Positions 33,801 through 46,554 of a stretch of 64,000 nt of DNA are shown one piece after another (the first letter of the stretch is position 1; every line of letters begins with the position of its first letter). Made by a program: the position numbers and the translations under genes. Below the pieces are notes generated by a model that had not been told where the DNA came from, made no database searches, and worked only from the letters and a program-made list of their open reading frames with translations. The DNA comes from Bursaphelenchus xylophilus. Its lineage: Eukaryota; Nematoda; Chromadorea; Rhabditida; Aphelenchoididae. The DNA lies in contig CAJFCV020000001.1 of NCBI GenBank assembly GCA_904066235.2, forward strand, positions 4,154,001 through 4,218,000. Direction: 5' to 3'.

Positions 33801-36371
33801 AAAAGAGAGTCAGACATTCAAACGTTTAAATTTGTGCTTGACAATATAAAACAAGATCCAGTCACAAACAGATACGCAGTTCCTCTCCCCTTTAAAGACA
33901 AAGATATCAAATTCGACTCAGAATTTAGAAAATGCTATGGTAGATTATACCATATTTTAAAAACATTCGAAAACAAACCACACTTAAAAGAAGCATACCA
34001 CAATAACTTTGTGGAATACCTCGAAAAAGGCATAATTGAACCATGTCAAAAAGAAAATGAATTAACAAAACGGTGCCGTTACATTCCCCACTTACCTGTC
34101 GAACGACCAGGGCACCCAACCACACCAGTTCGAAATGTATTTGACGCATCAGCAAGGGATAAACAAGGGGTATCATTGAATAGTACACTGAACCAAGGGT
34201 TCACGCTGTTACCAGATCTCATTGATGTAATCATAAAGGCAAGAAAACATCGGTATCTGCTTACAGCAGACATTGAGAAAGCCTTCTTGATGATCGACCT
34301 AATCGAAGAATATCGAGACTCCACGAGATTCCTGTGGTTGATAGACCCCTCCAAACCATTATCATATGATAACCTACAAATATATAGATTCAGTCGGGTT
34401 ACCTTCGGCCTTATTTGTAGTCCCTCCTTGTTAGCAACAGTAATTCATCATCACTTAAGCCAGTACGTTGAAGAGTTGGGTACCAAAGAACTTGAAGAGA
34501 TTCTTTCTTCATTATATGTTGATAATGTCTTCTTCGGATCGGATTCGGAGGAAAAGTTGACTCAAATCGGATTGAAGCTGAAAGATATATTTACACTCGC
34601 AGGAATGAATTTAAGAGAATTTTGTTCAAACAGTCAAAAACTTATGACACAATTAAATGAAAAAGATAAGATTTCGGAACCTATTCAAAAAATATTAGGT
34701 ACTCAATGGAATCGAGATACAGATTCCATAATTGTAACCCCAAAAGGTCCTCCCAACCAATTAGAGGTCAATGGAGATTCATTGAAATTTCAAATGAAAA
34801 ATTTTGACCCAATTGGGTTGTATTCACCAGCATTATTGCCACTTAAAAGATTAAATCAAAAATTGGCGAAATCTAAAGGAATCTGGGCAAAGAAACTTGA
34901 CTCTGAGATCAAACAAGAGCTCGAAATTATTATACAAACTTGGGATCAATCTCCCATTACAATTCCCCGTTATATTGGGCCACCTCCGTACAGTATTCAC
35001 ACGTTTGTGGATGCATGTCAGTACGGAATCGGCGCAGTGATATACATCAAGTCAGCAAATAATACAGTCTCCTTTGTATTAGCTAAGAGTAACTTGATTC
35101 CTTCACATATATCACAAACAATTCCCAAATTAGAGTTATTAGCAATCGAAACGGGACTCCGGGTTCTATTAACAGTACTTAGGTGCCTCAAAGATCTCAA
35201 TTCCGAGTTATACTTATGGAGTGATTCGGAAATCGCTCTTAACTGGATAAAGAACACTACATCGAACCAAACTCGATTTGTAAATAACAGAGTCAAAAAG
35301 ATACATACCTTAGCCCCAGTTAACATGTGTTTTCGTCATATTTCTGGCATTTCCAACCCAGCAGACATCGCATCACGAGGCTGCACCTTTGAAGAGTTGA
35401 AAACAAATCCTCTTTGGTTAAATGGTCCTCCTCAAATTCATTCAGATCTCATCGACTCGAACTTATCGTTTCGAATTAAACAGTCAGACGACCTCGACAG
35501 AGACGTTGAACCGACTCCGATATTCGTATTGGAAGATGCTGGTTCAACTGAAAATAGACAATTTTGGGATAATTTAGTCAAGAATCGAAACATTCCATCT
35601 CTTCAAGAATTTGTCGACAAGCATGACCTTGTCAATGCTTTAAAATCCGAACCATTTGAGAAAATGACATTGTTTGAAAAAGCAATCAAACTCGAACAAA
35701 CACAGCATCCCCCGAGTAAAGTACAAATCCGATCTTTAAACCTCCATCGCGACCAAAACAGCAATTGGATCGTAGTAACACGAATCCAAAACGCATCTTA
35801 TCAATTCAGACAAAAGAATCCTTTCTTCTTACACCAAAAAGCCGACCTAATACCCATCATGATTCGAGAATTACATGAAACATGGGGTCACATGAATTCC
35901 TCAACCACGTTAGCGGCTCTTCGGGAAATAATTTGGGTTCCCAGAGCATCAAAAGTAATTACGCAGTTGATTATAAAATCCTGCATCAACTGTTCTGTTG
36001 ACAGACAAAGGTTTTACCCACCCAATCCCCTTCCAAACCTTCCGACAAGTAGAACAAATATCACTTACGTATTCAATGATATCGGAGTCGATATTGCAGG
36101 TCCATTCGCCTTGAAAGGAGACGAAAAAGCGTACATCACATTATATACATGCCTTGCAACCAGAGCAGTAAATCTCCATCTTTCAAAGACCATATCTGCA
36201 AAAGAATTCCTAGAATCATTACAGATACTATCAGCAAAATACGGCTTCCCGCGAACCATTTTGAGCGACCAGGCTTCGTATTTCAAATTAGCTGAAAAAA
36301 CATTGAATCAAACAGTATTCGAAAGTGAAGACATCGATGAGTTAGTTTATTCTCCCTTCAAATTAGTCTAA
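30825..36371 (+). CDS. BEL/Pao gag-pol polyprotein, truncated in integrase
   Basis: 1848 residues in one open frame. In order: a Gag-like N-terminal half (the PTFSGKVEDFPAFWDYW region at about 450-600 resembles the DUF1759 Gag-related domain), CCHC-type zinc knuckles (about 645-705, CFSCLQQGH...C), an aspartic protease with the IDTGSQ motif (about 811), reverse transcriptase with YVDN instead of YxDD (about 1230), RNase H (FVDAC at about 1393, WSDSEIALNW at about 1464), an integrase HHCC zinc finger (about 1683-1727) and an integrase core with aspartates in DIGVDIAGPF (about 1752) and LSDQ (about 1813). The frame then runs into LTR sequence, so the catalytic glutamate and the C-terminal part are absent. 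The ATG overlaps the last base of the LTR. Not a host gene. Confidence 0.93.
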   Translation: MATTEIGQGASPRTSTPAGERMFPQIPVDQETNTLITTFIRRGISQRINYLIERLSGLTVCIESVEENCRNTKTQTEKESKVKKIISILESVGKYKATVDSCIEYWNEHIENTPHINAEHEKQKLHEYTQSKKYMNICSLFSKMQIRTKNIIDIHKLDIKVTPDIFGDIAISLSDSLAEIQPQDTEDEEIDQIELDIAELQLDPLSSDQNRATQNISTRHTLFPQQSNQAPRDSPFNELIQRAMNLNIPVNQNPIGKSESSLISLDQFPYSDRNLVKSKVTPVSRTQESHYLTPNTPQVNRAPPVHQAYPHMPGEHQKGVVDQHQIEHSVPNYTNHDGFRHYNPYQQGYPLGISGPTYNQFNIESAGPISSNFSSYITGAAGPTLHCQNQAHLREDNPYIHHPYINNNGYIQDRNEPNPDPNQNQKYPPYPHCGPPSWTYSTEHKLPKDQDIPTFSGKVEDFPAFWDYWSYHIHNKKVPAIDKLLKLQRALKNGSAFGIVQNRRLTEPDYNSAIQILRNRYSDDENIISTWMDKWEKIRPPKESSARDMRRYGDELLSIHDQLAHYKTEIPPHMINHAFKKMPLSSRLQIKSTLAENKLDRKTVTELIHAIHLTARDLDDDSDNVIVKGERKPVKDYKPQSQSTPTCLFCSKDHRTSQCSTYPNHEDRVQWIKDNKRCFSCLQQGHSTKDCTRHISCFSCKKKHNTALCFNNAKREAGHINTRDTRSIPNSTPLRSNHNPFQTNSNQTRPIQTELSINTLTTPSSSNHTSSTPHIVAETHNIQDNKQKPDRFCCIEALISHESDDSKTLSNIFIDTGSQRNLLRKSIANKLHIPISNQTNLHLKTITGTLITPAFDTTVTLHAKKDRVTKDTKPIVIPVTVVDDIVHDELKGTAFPVQIDLILGTSGAFAINLTLTDQISETGSRVAVTNIGKIEVSQIRSKSLDPLEIHLMVTWPENNHHEDPFNSLKEFELQKYSNWTDSIGITKEDNESKRESDIQTFKFVLDNIKQDPVTNRYAVPLPFKDKDIKFDSEFRKCYGRLYHILKTFENKPHLKEAYHNNFVEYLEKGIIEPCQKENELTKRCRYIPHLPVERPGHPTTPVRNVFDASARDKQGVSLNSTLNQGFTLLPDLIDVIIKARKHRYLLTADIEKAFLMIDLIEEYRDSTRFLWLIDPSKPLSYDNLQIYRFSRVTFGLICSPSLLATVIHHHLSQYVEELGTKELEEILSSLYVDNVFFGSDSEEKLTQIGLKLKDIFTLAGMNLREFCSNSQKLMTQLNEKDKISEPIQKILGTQWNRDTDSIIVTPKGPPNQLEVNGDSLKFQMKNFDPIGLYSPALLPLKRLNQKLAKSKGIWAKKLDSEIKQELEIIIQTWDQSPITIPRYIGPPPYSIHTFVDACQYGIGAVIYIKSANNTVSFVLAKSNLIPSHISQTIPKLELLAIETGLRVLLTVLRCLKDLNSELYLWSDSEIALNWIKNTTSNQTRFVNNRVKKIHTLAPVNMCFRHISGISNPADIASRGCTFEELKTNPLWLNGPPQIHSDLIDSNLSFRIKQSDDLDRDVEPTPIFVLEDAGSTENRQFWDNLVKNRNIPSLQEFVDKHDLVNALKSEPFEKMTLFEKAIKLEQTQHPPSKVQIRSLNLHRDQNSNWIVVTRIQNASYQFRQKNPFFLHQKADLIPIMIRELHETWGHMNSSTTLAALREIIWVPRASKVITQLIIKSCINCSVDRQRFYPPNPLPNLPTSRTNITYVFNDIGVDIAGPFALKGDEKAYITLYTCLATRAVNLHLSKTISAKEFLESLQILSAKYGFPRTILSDQASYFKLAEKTLNQTVFESEDIDELVYSPFKLV
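30826..30837 (+). other. Primer-binding site of the BEL/Pao element
   Basis: TGGCGACC immediately follows the CA end of the LTR. This is complementary to a tRNA 3' end of the form GGTCGCCA. The priming tRNA cannot be named from this alone. Confidence 0.65.
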
Positions 36372-36634
36372 GTTATTCCCTTTGTATTAGTCTCTGTCTT
36401 TATAATATTTCACTTCGCTTTATTGTATTACGTCTTCTGCGAGTTTACCGTGTTTAAAGTGGTCAAATAAACTGACATTTTTACGTTTATCGGATTTCGA
36501 ATTGTATTGAGAGAATCAGGTGAACCAAAGTAATTGGATTAGCCGCTAAAGGAGTTAAGAGATCTGGTGTTTAGTCCATAAAGTCCGAAGAATCTACGTT
36601 ATATTCGGTTACAAGCCGACCAATAACGTTTACA
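36340..36634 (+). repeat. Truncated 3' LTR (last 295 bp)
   Basis: Matches 30531-30825 from AGTTAGTTTATTCTCCC to GTTTACA. The first 371 bp of the LTR are missing, and pol sequence joins directly at 36340. The short AGTTAG sequence at the junction may be microhomology used in the deletion. Confidence 0.93.
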
Positions 36635-36746
36635 AATGGCAGCATTTCAAAATAAATTCCGGAAATTCATGGGAAGTTTGTGACTGATTTGCGATTTTTT
36701 ATCGTTACTAAAGAGTTGCAATATAACTCGTCGACTTTTTCCAGCA

Positions 36747-36794
36747 AGAGGAACACTTGACCCATTTGGCCTCCGATGGGTCAAGTGTTTCTCT
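36747..36794. repeat. Short near-perfect hairpin
   Basis: AGAGGAACACTTGACCCAT (36747-36765) pairs with ATGGGTCAAGTGTTTCTCT (36776-36794), 18 of 19 positions, with a 10-base loop. Related hairpins with GGAAAnACTTGAC-type arms lie near 38297 and at 56249-56745. It could be a tiny foldback repeat; a structured RNA is possible but unsupported. Confidence 0.6.
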
Positions 36795-36967
36795 GAGCGG
36801 TAAATGATAAAAAATGCGGTAAGTCGTCAACCTGTGACTAAGATAAAGTTTTAATAGAGGTATTAAAGCCATCTAAGTCTATTTTCAACAATATTATTCA
36901 TAAAAAAACAAAAAATCAACAAAAAATTACATGAGGTAAGTCTGTTGACAAATGCCATTACAGAATT

Positions 36968-38245
36968 TCAAGAAAGGCCTTTGTTGTTTCTCTTGAGAAG
37001 TTTCATGACTCTAGCCCGTCTAGCTTCCTTTTTTTTAACCAAATTGGCAATCATCACCTTCTCCAGCACATTAATCTCCACTTTGGTATCGTGTTCCGAG
37101 ACAAAATCGGGCTAAAAGTGTAAAATACGAAACTTTTTACCATTTCAATTTGTTTCTACAGACTTTAAATATTCTCTGTGATCCAAAACCAAAAAATATT
37201 TTATTTTACACTTACAATATGAAGCTGCGGATACGGAGCGAAGAGATTGGCCAAATAGAGCCGAATTTCCCTTCGCCATGGGGAATCTCTTTTGAAGCAA
37301 TGTTCTTGTAACGGTGGTGCTACGCATTTGGAAATTAAAAGCTTCTCAGAATCGGTCATCGCTTCTCCTGCCTTTAGGCGAGAAAGGACTTCTTTTGGGT
37401 CCAACGCATTCGTTACCGACTTAATACCATGTCTTCCAAGTCTCTAAATAAAGGTGGGTAGAATACGAACGTCAATCGTCACGGATCTAAACATCAGAAA
37501 AACAAAAAAAAGTGACTCACATGTTGATACTGCGACAACATCTCGTCCAGTTTGAGAATTGTAAGACATTTAGGCAGGATTGGCTCACCGGCATCGATTT
37601 CGACCGCGTCCTGTAGAAAAATTATATTGTAGTAGATAAATTTTATACAAAGACAACTCCAACTCAGTTTAAAACGGATAGTAGTCGATTAATTAGCATA
37701 TACAACCTATTGGTAACATAAAATTCTTACTCTTTCCAACAAATCCAAGGTGATTACTAATCTTTCCTCCCTTTTTATCCTTCCCGTCAATTTCACACCG
37801 AGAAGTCGGTTTTCCCTAAGGACTTCCACAATGAAAACGTTCTTCATTTCAACTCCGAGGGACATGACGACTTCATTAACAATTTTCTGCACCACAATGC
37901 CAGATTTCGTCGGGATCAATCCGATTTCTTCTCCATCATAATCCACTACTCGAACTCGATGTTTCAGTCGTGTCTAAACTCATAAAACAATAAAAAGGGA
38001 ATATGTACCTTCAGTGGATCCCGTGTGACTTGATAAACACAGTCTCGTTTGGGTATTTCCTCTTTCCACGAGATTTTGAGCCATTTCCCATCTTCTCCTT
38101 GGCGTTTGAGACAGCAGACATCTTCGAGCCGAATTTTGACCAATCCTAGAGCATTTCCGATGAGTTCTTTGAGTGTTGCCGCTGGCTGACAATCTCTAGT
38201 GTCCAAAACTGTCCCTCGAGTCGTATAGATCACCAATTTGTGCAT
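36968..38245 (-). CDS. Unrecognised 313-residue protein
   Basis: Five minus-strand exons: 38009-38245, 37731-37973, 37521-37610, 37216-37443 and 36968-37111, all in compatible phase with good GT/AG sites. The start is the first ATG after an acceptor-like AAATCAG near 38270. No signal peptide or membrane helix. The first two exons each look like a small alpha/beta unit (HKLVIYTTRGTVLDTRDCQP... and VRVVDYDGEEIGLIPTKSG...), possibly two tandem ubiquitin-like folds; this is a guess from strand pattern only. The C-terminal half is helical and basic, ending KKKEARRARVMKLLKRNNKG. It starts 235 bp after the kinase stop on the same strand, a spacing compatible with a two-gene operon. No family was recognised. 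Confidence 0.7.
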
Positions 38246-38479
38246 TCGTTTGCCCAAAATCTTTCAAATTTCTGATTTTAGCGAGAATTTTTAATTCGGG
38301 AAAAGACTTGTCCCAAAATCAGATTATGGGTCAATTGTTTCTCTGTGCCGAAAATCAACCGAAAAGATGGATCCCCTCACTTTGTAAAGTTCTATCGCAA
38401 CGAAATGAATAGTAATCGGGCACGAAAATTGTTTATTAGCTATGAGACCGGAGGCTATGAAAAAAGTAGATAAAATATC

Positions 38480-40351
<1,872 letters not shown>

Positions 40352-40683
40352 AATGTGTGTAAAATACAAAATAAAGTTGATACCAGCAAATAAAAAGTAC
40401 CAGAGTATCGCAGATTGATGCTCTCTCTAGAGAGCATCTTCTGCAGCCTTCTCGGAGAAAAAGTAAAGTTACGTGAGGGAAAGACTTGACTCGATGTGGA
40501 AAACTTGAATCAACTGTTGCATTCTTGAATATTATTCTTTTTTCTGGCTGTCCGGTGGAGAATATTGCTGTTTGTCGATCGAAATCGCTGTTTTCTGATG
40601 GTTATTGCGTATAATTAATGAGATATTCATATTAGAACAGAGACAGGCTGAATAGTCGCCGAAATTTCGCGATTGAGCTGCCG

Positions 40684-40755
40684 GCCCAAGTAGTATAGTG
40701 GTTAGTACTCCACGTTGTGGCCGTGGCGACACAGGTTCGATTCCTGTCTTGGGCA
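40684..40755 (+). tRNA. tRNA-His (anticodon GTG)
   Basis: A 72-base cloverleaf. Acceptor stem GCCCAAG pairs with CTTGGGC. The anticodon stem CCACG/CGTGG encloses the loop TTGTGGC, giving anticodon GTG. The T-arm is ACAGG TTCGATT CCTGT. There is no intron, and a T-run (CTTCTTTTTTT) follows for Pol III termination. The base before the acceptor stem is G, fitting the extra 5' G of tRNA-His. Confidence 0.95.
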
Positions 40756-41176
40756 TCTTCTTTTTTTAGTATTTTTTTTAATTTTAGCGTTGTCTTGACT
40801 GTTTTAAAAATATTTTTTAGTGTATTTCGGACCGTCTTCTTTTTTTAAACACTGTTCAAACATATTTTTGAAAGCATTTTAGGTAAAAATTGAAGTTTTT
40901 GGTCAAATTTTTAAAATTTTATTGGTAAAATACGTTGGAGAAGGGGTGTAAACCCCATTACATTGATTTACTATCAATTCGTAACTTACATGTCATCAAA
41001 ACTCAAGAATTTTTTATATTACACTAGACATCGAATGTCTAAAAACCCTTGCAAAACTTATAAATTTATTCATCAACGTCGATTATCACATTTAAAATTA
41101 TTTTTACCAAAACTTAGAGAACAATGTACATTTTTTTCCTTACAAAAATCCTGATATTATATTTAGTAGATGAGCT

Positions 41177-44100
41177 CTAATCAAACACTTCTTCCTGAAC
41201 TGGGATGAATTCAAACTCTTCATCGTTGATTATCCTGTAGCGGTGGGCTTTGTAGGTGGTCAACGAGGTCTGTCGTTGTACATGAACATGATCGTAGAGT
41301 TTTCGGACGACCGGAGCAATCTTGTGAGGGCGATTCGAGAGTTTGGAGAGCAATTCGAAGTAATCCCATTGAGCGTTGTGCATTCTGTGGAAGAACTTGA
41401 TTGGCTCGCCCTTCTCTTTCAGCTCTCTAAAAAAAAATAAAAATTTATAGATTTTGAGGCTCATTTCCATCAAAAATATTATTTATTTTTACTTCTTTTT
41501 GTACTTAAAAGTACAGGGTGGGCCAGCCGAAACTCCCAACCTCTTTTCAAGTATTTCTTCGCCAATAATGCACCAATTTCTATAAAATTTATATCAACTT
41601 AAAGCTGATACACCTCATTTCTTGTCCGCCAAATATGGCCCTGTCTTTTTCATTTCAAAAATTTTCTAATAAGTTTCACCGATTTCGGGCTCCAAAATTG
41701 GAAAGAAAATGTAAAAGATCAGTACGGGTGCTTCCGTGAACTTAGCCGGGCCATATTTTGTGGACAAGAAATGAGGTGTATCAGCTTTAATTTGATATAA
41801 ATTTTATAGAAATTTGTGCATTATTGGCGAAGAAATACTTGAAAAGACATTAGGAGTTTCGAGTGGCCCGCCTTGTACTGTAATTAATGTTACAGTATAT
41901 TTACTATGATCTTAAAAAATTTTTTCGCATCTAATTCAACCTAATAATCAGTACCTATACTATTTTAGCCAATAAAATGATGACTTAACCATTTTGGGAC
42001 ATGTTATACGATGAAACATGTTTTATGTCGAAAATGGGTAAAACACGGTGAAAAACTGGATTTTTGTTATTGAAAACAGTTTGTGGAGTCATACAGGAGT
42101 CCTACAAGACAGATTTTAGAAATTGTCCAGCTTTGAGACACATTTTTTCCATTTTTGGTATCTGATGTCTACTACAGTATAATTTAAACCAAACCCACTT
42201 TATCCTCCGTTCCTCGAATCCCCACATCTCCTCCTGCGATGGAATCGGCACCTGATTCAACATTAATGCCACACAATAATGCATTTGATGATCGAAACAA
42301 ACGAAAGGAATCAAACTCCAACAGAGCCCAATGAAGAAGAGTGAATTTGGGTACAATGGATGGACGATATGTTGATATAACGGGGAAATATACGAGCCAT
42401 TGCCCTTTACCTGCAATAATAAAATTATTTAGCTTGAGATTTAAAAGTTTTATTGGCAAATTTAACAAAAATTATATTACACTTGACCCACCTGAACCAA
42501 CGGCTTGTTATTATTGTCGTTGCTGTCGAAGAATGGCAGATCATAGCTGTATCCGGTGCAGAACACCACCGCATCCACATTCTCGAGGGTTTGGCCGTTT
42601 TCCAAAATGAGATCTCGACCGTTTTCGGATACATCAGCCAGCCGGGCATTCGGCTTTACGTTCGACGAGAGACCGAACTCACTTTTCTGGTTGTAAAGGA
42701 GATGGACCTGGAAGGAAATAGATAATATGTATGTAGATATTTCAAAGGAAAAATTGTAAAATACGTTGAAAATCAAACTGAAAACTTGTAAAGGTGCTAA
42801 AAACTTTCAAAAGTGATCCAAAGGTGTCAAAAACTGTGAAAAAGTATCCAAAAACAGTCGGGGATGAAAGAAGGCTGTAAAAATTATTTTTTAGCATGAA
42901 ACAGCATCAAAACTAAAATAAAGTTAACCAAAAAAAACACTCAAAATTGATCCAAAGTCTCAAAAGGTTTCCAAAAGTTTAAAAAGCTGCGAAAAAGTAT
43001 CCAAAACGGCCAGAGATAAGTGAAAACCGATAAAAATTATTTTTTGAGCCTAAACCAGTATCAATAACCCTCAAAAGGTATCCAAAAATCTCTAAAACAC
43101 TCAAAAGGTATCCAAATGTGTCAAAAGCTGCGAAAAAGTACAAAAACAATCTTGGATGATTGAATACTGATAAGAATTATTTTTGAGCTAAAACCAGTAT
43201 CAAAACTTATCCAAAGTTATCCAAAACCACTCAAAAATGATCCAAAAAACCTTAAAAGGTATCCAAGCTTACCGTATCTGCATATTGACTAACTTGAATA
43301 GCAATATCCGTCCCGGATGGCCCTCCTCCAACGATGACCACATTCTTTCCCTCAAAGCCGTGAGGCCGTCTGTAGTTGTGACAATGAATCCATGGGATCT
43401 TCAGTTTCTTCGAACATTCTGGAACTTTTGGTTCGGCAAAATGTCCGTTGCAAACAAAAACGGCGTCAAATTCGTGGGACTCCTCGTTTTCACTTCCAAT
43501 CGCGTCGACGGGTCGAGTCACAACTTCCCAGGCGTTCTCGTTTCGCTGGACTTTGACTACGGTGGTGTTGTACTGAAAGTTAAAACATGGTCATAAAAAT
43601 TACTGGGAAAAATTTTATAATTGTAAATGTCTGAAGATGTCTTCAAAATTTCAAAAAGGACCCAAAAAACCCAAACTAAACAGCTTTTGTCAAAATTTTG
43701 GGTCTCACCACGAAAACAATCAAATTTGAAAAAACGGTTCCATTCGGCTCAAAAGAGGATTAGATTGATTCTAGAAGCTCTCACTCACCTTGATCAAGTG
43801 TTTGAAAGGCTTGGCGTAAGTCTGAAGATACCTTAGGACCTCTTGATGGGGAACAAAAGAAGAGGCGTCTTTCGTATCAAACGGAAGATCTTCAAATCGC
43901 ATGATCTCTTTGGGAATGTTCGTACTAAAATTCAAAATAGATTAAAGGCCACAGAAACTTGAAATTGTCCCAGTAACGTCGCAAAATTAACATTATACTA
44001 GACGTTTTGATGATAAATCAAACAATTTGCTGATAAAAGGCCGAATAGAGGTTTCAAGTAACTGTCTATTATACCTAATTGATCCGTGAGACTTTCAAAA

Positions 44101-44597
44101 CGCATTACTTGCAAAAAAATGAAAAAATCAGCAGTTAGCGACAAAAGTGACATTTTATACGACGAAACCTGCTTTAAGACATTACGTCTTTCGGAATGGC
44201 AAAAATTATGGTCCACCGTTTTCATTGACAGCTAAAATACGTAGAAAAATATTTAGAGTGCTCAGCATGTCTTTAAGATAATTTATGGGCACTTTCGGAG
44301 ACTTTCTAATATTATCCATTAGAAAGTAGGTCATCTTTTCCCAAAAATTCTGATTTTTTCCCCGTTTCCAAGGATATCACAGCTAAAAATCAGTTTGCTA
44401 GGCCGTACTTACTTCATTTTTTCATACAAACTCGAGAAAACATTGGTTTTGTCGGAATAAACCCAAGTTCCACCCAGCTGATCCTGTTGTTCATACACAG
44501 TGACCTTGAATCCAACATCGCTCAAATGTTTCGTGGCGCAAAGGCCTGCGGCTCCAGCACCAATTACACATATCGATCGTTGAGGTTGCCTCACCAT
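41177..44597 (-). CDS. Flavin-containing monooxygenase (FMO)
   Basis: Six minus-strand exons: 44413-44597, 43789-43924, 43273-43572, 42492-42707, 42199-42410 and 41177-41426; 432 residues, in the range of nematode and insect FMOs (vertebrate ones are about 530). The N-terminus ICVIGAGAAGLCATKHL is the FAD dinucleotide fold, with GGTWVY following. The central WIHCHNYRRP is a variant of the FMO-identifying motif, followed by the NADPH fold VVIVGGGPSGTDIA. CTGYSYDLPFF is the conserved FATGY-type segment. FMOs oxygenate soft nucleophiles (N, S) in xenobiotics and metabolites using NADPH and O2. There is no long hydrophobic C-terminal anchor. A candidate trans-splice acceptor (TTTCAG) sits two bases before the ATG. 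Intron 5 carries a MITE. Confidence 0.93.
41512..41877. mobile_element. 366-bp Tc1/mariner-type MITE in FMO intron 5
   Basis: The left end TACAGGGTGGGCCAGCCGAA is mirrored on the right by TTCGAGTGGCCCGCCTTGTA, with inverted arms of about 130 bp (CTTCGCCAATAATGCAC, AGCTGATACACCTCATTTCT). A lone end with TACAGGGTGGGCCACTCGAA lies at about 2069 in lactonase intron 3. The TA-type ends point to the Tc1/mariner superfamily. Confidence 0.8.
42720..43262. repeat. Simple, degenerate repeats in FMO intron 3
   Basis: Short phrases TCCAAAA, CTCAAAAGGTATCC and GCGAAAAAGTAT recur many times across about 500 bp. Successive blocks of about 100 bp resemble each other (GATAAAAATTATTTTTTGAG). This is a degenerate tandem array. 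Confidence 0.55.
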
Positions 44598-45066
44598 CTC
44601 TGAAAGATATATTTTCGCTTAGATCTCAAAAAAACAAAAAAAAATACGGGATTTTTTGATATTACACCGGCGAAAACAAGCGCGACGTATTTGCGAAGAC
44701 TGTTTTGAGTGTTTAAAAAATTGGCGACGACTTTGGTGCCCTCCTTTTATGGGAAAATTGATAGCAAAGCAAAGAGCCTTCGGCTGGTGTTAAGTGTTAT
44801 TTAAAGGGAAGGGGAGGCGTTCCAGAGCCTTCCACGCAACGCGTAAGATGATAAAAATTGGTCAACTTTTTGCATCGACAAATACGAAATCTTCTGGAGC
44901 AGTTGGGCGAACGAAAAAAGTGATTTTTGATCGTAAGAACGGGTTGAGCATGTGGGAAGAAAAGATCAGTCGTAAAGTAAAGGAGATTAAAAAATTATGT
45001 GTAGTGATGCCGTTATCATGATTTTTGATAAAATTATGTTGCAGTAGGTTGAAAAATAAGTCTTTT

Positions 45067-45150
45067 ATCAGTCTGTCGGGGAAATAATGAGCAATCGGTC
45101 GCATCGAAAATGGCGTCGCCGCCGAGACAATGAATTGTGTCGCGACAAAA
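45067..45150. mobile_element. MITE family A, truncated copy A3
   Basis: ATCAGTCTGTCGGGGAAATA start with the GCCGAGACAATGAATTGTGTCG interior; the right terminal repeat is absent. Confidence 0.65.
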
Positions 45151-45592
45151 ATTAAAAAAAAAAAGTTGTAGGAAGTGCCTACAAGGCCTAGAAAAGCCGT
45201 TAGATGCTCGCCGGACGCTTGGCGAAGGCTCGGCGGAGGCTTGAAGAAGAATTGAATATGTCCATTTTTTTTAATTTTAGCTATTACTAACGATTATTTT
45301 CGTTACACGAGTTAGTGTAACATATAAAAGACCAAAATTTCGGACAAAAAACGAAGACCCGTAACTTTTATTTTTATATTATTGATGTGAATACATGTAA
45401 ATTACCTCAAAAAAGGTGATAAGCTATCATGGGACCCGATCAGTCTTATTATTTCTACTAACTCAGGCTTCTGCTAGCCTCTTCCATGAATACAACCACA
45501 AACCGGCACGATTTACAGAGTATTGTTGACTCGAACTGTCGCTGGCTCGAAACGTCGTAACAAATTTTTTTCTTTCTTCTTCCATTCCAAAT

Positions 45593-45664
45593 ATCAGTCT
45601 GTCGGGAAAATACTGAGCACTGTCGTTGCGCCGAACGCGCCGCTGAAGTGAGAAGCAATTTGAT
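45593..45664. mobile_element. MITE family A, truncated copy A4
   Basis: ATCAGTCTGTCGGGAAAATA start and the GAAGTGAGAAGCAATTTGAT interior; it stops midway. Confidence 0.65.
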
Positions 45665-46088
45665 TCCCACTTGGCGCACTCCTTACAGAACCTCTCACTG
45701 CAGATAAAACGACAACCCGGATTATCGAGCGTCAAACCGACCCTTATAAAGAAAAGTTTGTCGCGTTACGTCAGTATGATCGTGAGAAAGAGGAATTTTT
45801 GCTGGATGAAGCGGGCGGACTTTGATTGATCGACATCATCATAACGCAATCTTCGGCGGAAGTTGAGTAGATATTTACAGCAAAAATAGAATGGAAAGCT
45901 GGAAATGGGAGTGGAGAATGCACTCGAGTTTGTGTACTCACGGCAAGTTCGGACAGAACTTGGCATCGAGCGTGGGAATTGGAGTTATCACGGGGAAAAG
46001 TGCAACGTTGCTGGTGCAAAAAACGGGAAATTGTAGCGAAAAAAGTGAAAATTCAAAAAAAAAAAATGCAAGTGCAAATTCAGCTAAC

Positions 46089-46534
46089 AAGGGAAGTACC
46101 CCAAGTGCGACGCTCAGATTTTCTTTAAATTTTGCACACACGTCGGGAATAGACGAAATATAAATTCCTGAAAGTTTTAGCTCGCGCTTTGCAGGCGCCG
46201 CCGAGATATCGGACGATTTATGCCGCCGAGAGAGCACGCTAAACGTGGAGAGCGGTCAGGGAGAAAAACGCTTTTTGGCCATAACTTTGGCAGTTTCGTG
46301 CGGAAAAATCTGATTTTTTGTAGAAACGTTATCCTTTACGGTAGAAATAGGCATGAAACTTTTCGTGCCGAAATTCGGCAAAAAGTCCGAAATTTTCGCC
46401 GACTTTCGATCTAAAAATCTCGGTTGTTTCTGCAAAGCGCGAGCTAGGATTCTCGCATATATCTTAGAAAAAATTATTCTAAATTTGTGCCAAGTTTCAT
46501 CAAAATCTGAGCGTCGCACTTGGGGTACTTCCCC
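46089..46534. mobile_element. MITE family B, full-length copy B1
   Basis: About 446 bp. Terminal inverted repeats: GGAAGTACCCCAAGTGCGAC then GCTCAGATTTTC on the left, and GAAAATCTGAGC-type then GTCGCACTTGGGGTACTTCC on the right. No ORF of interest. It shares nearly its whole length with 51857-52299. Confidence 0.9.
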
Positions 46535-46554
46535 TGTAAATTTGGCGTGAGTAA

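Larger units (their letters stand above)
30155..36639 (+). mobile_element. BEL/Pao LTR retrotransposon with 5-bp target site duplication
   Basis: AATGG flanks the element at 30155-30159 and 36635-36639. Between them lie a 5' LTR (30160-30825, TG...CA), a primer-binding site, one long gag-pol frame (30825-36371) and a 3'-truncated structure ending in the last 295 bp of the LTR. The shared 295-bp portions look near-identical by eye, so the insertion is young. The missing part (end of integrase plus the 5' 371 bp of the 3' LTR) was lost by an internal deletion after insertion, since both target-site copies survive. The element therefore appears unable to transpose by itself. Confidence 0.92.

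Noticed and set aside
36747..36794. MicroRNA precursor
   Set aside because: The stem is only 19 bp, shorter than a typical precursor, and related hairpins elsewhere suggest a repeat family.
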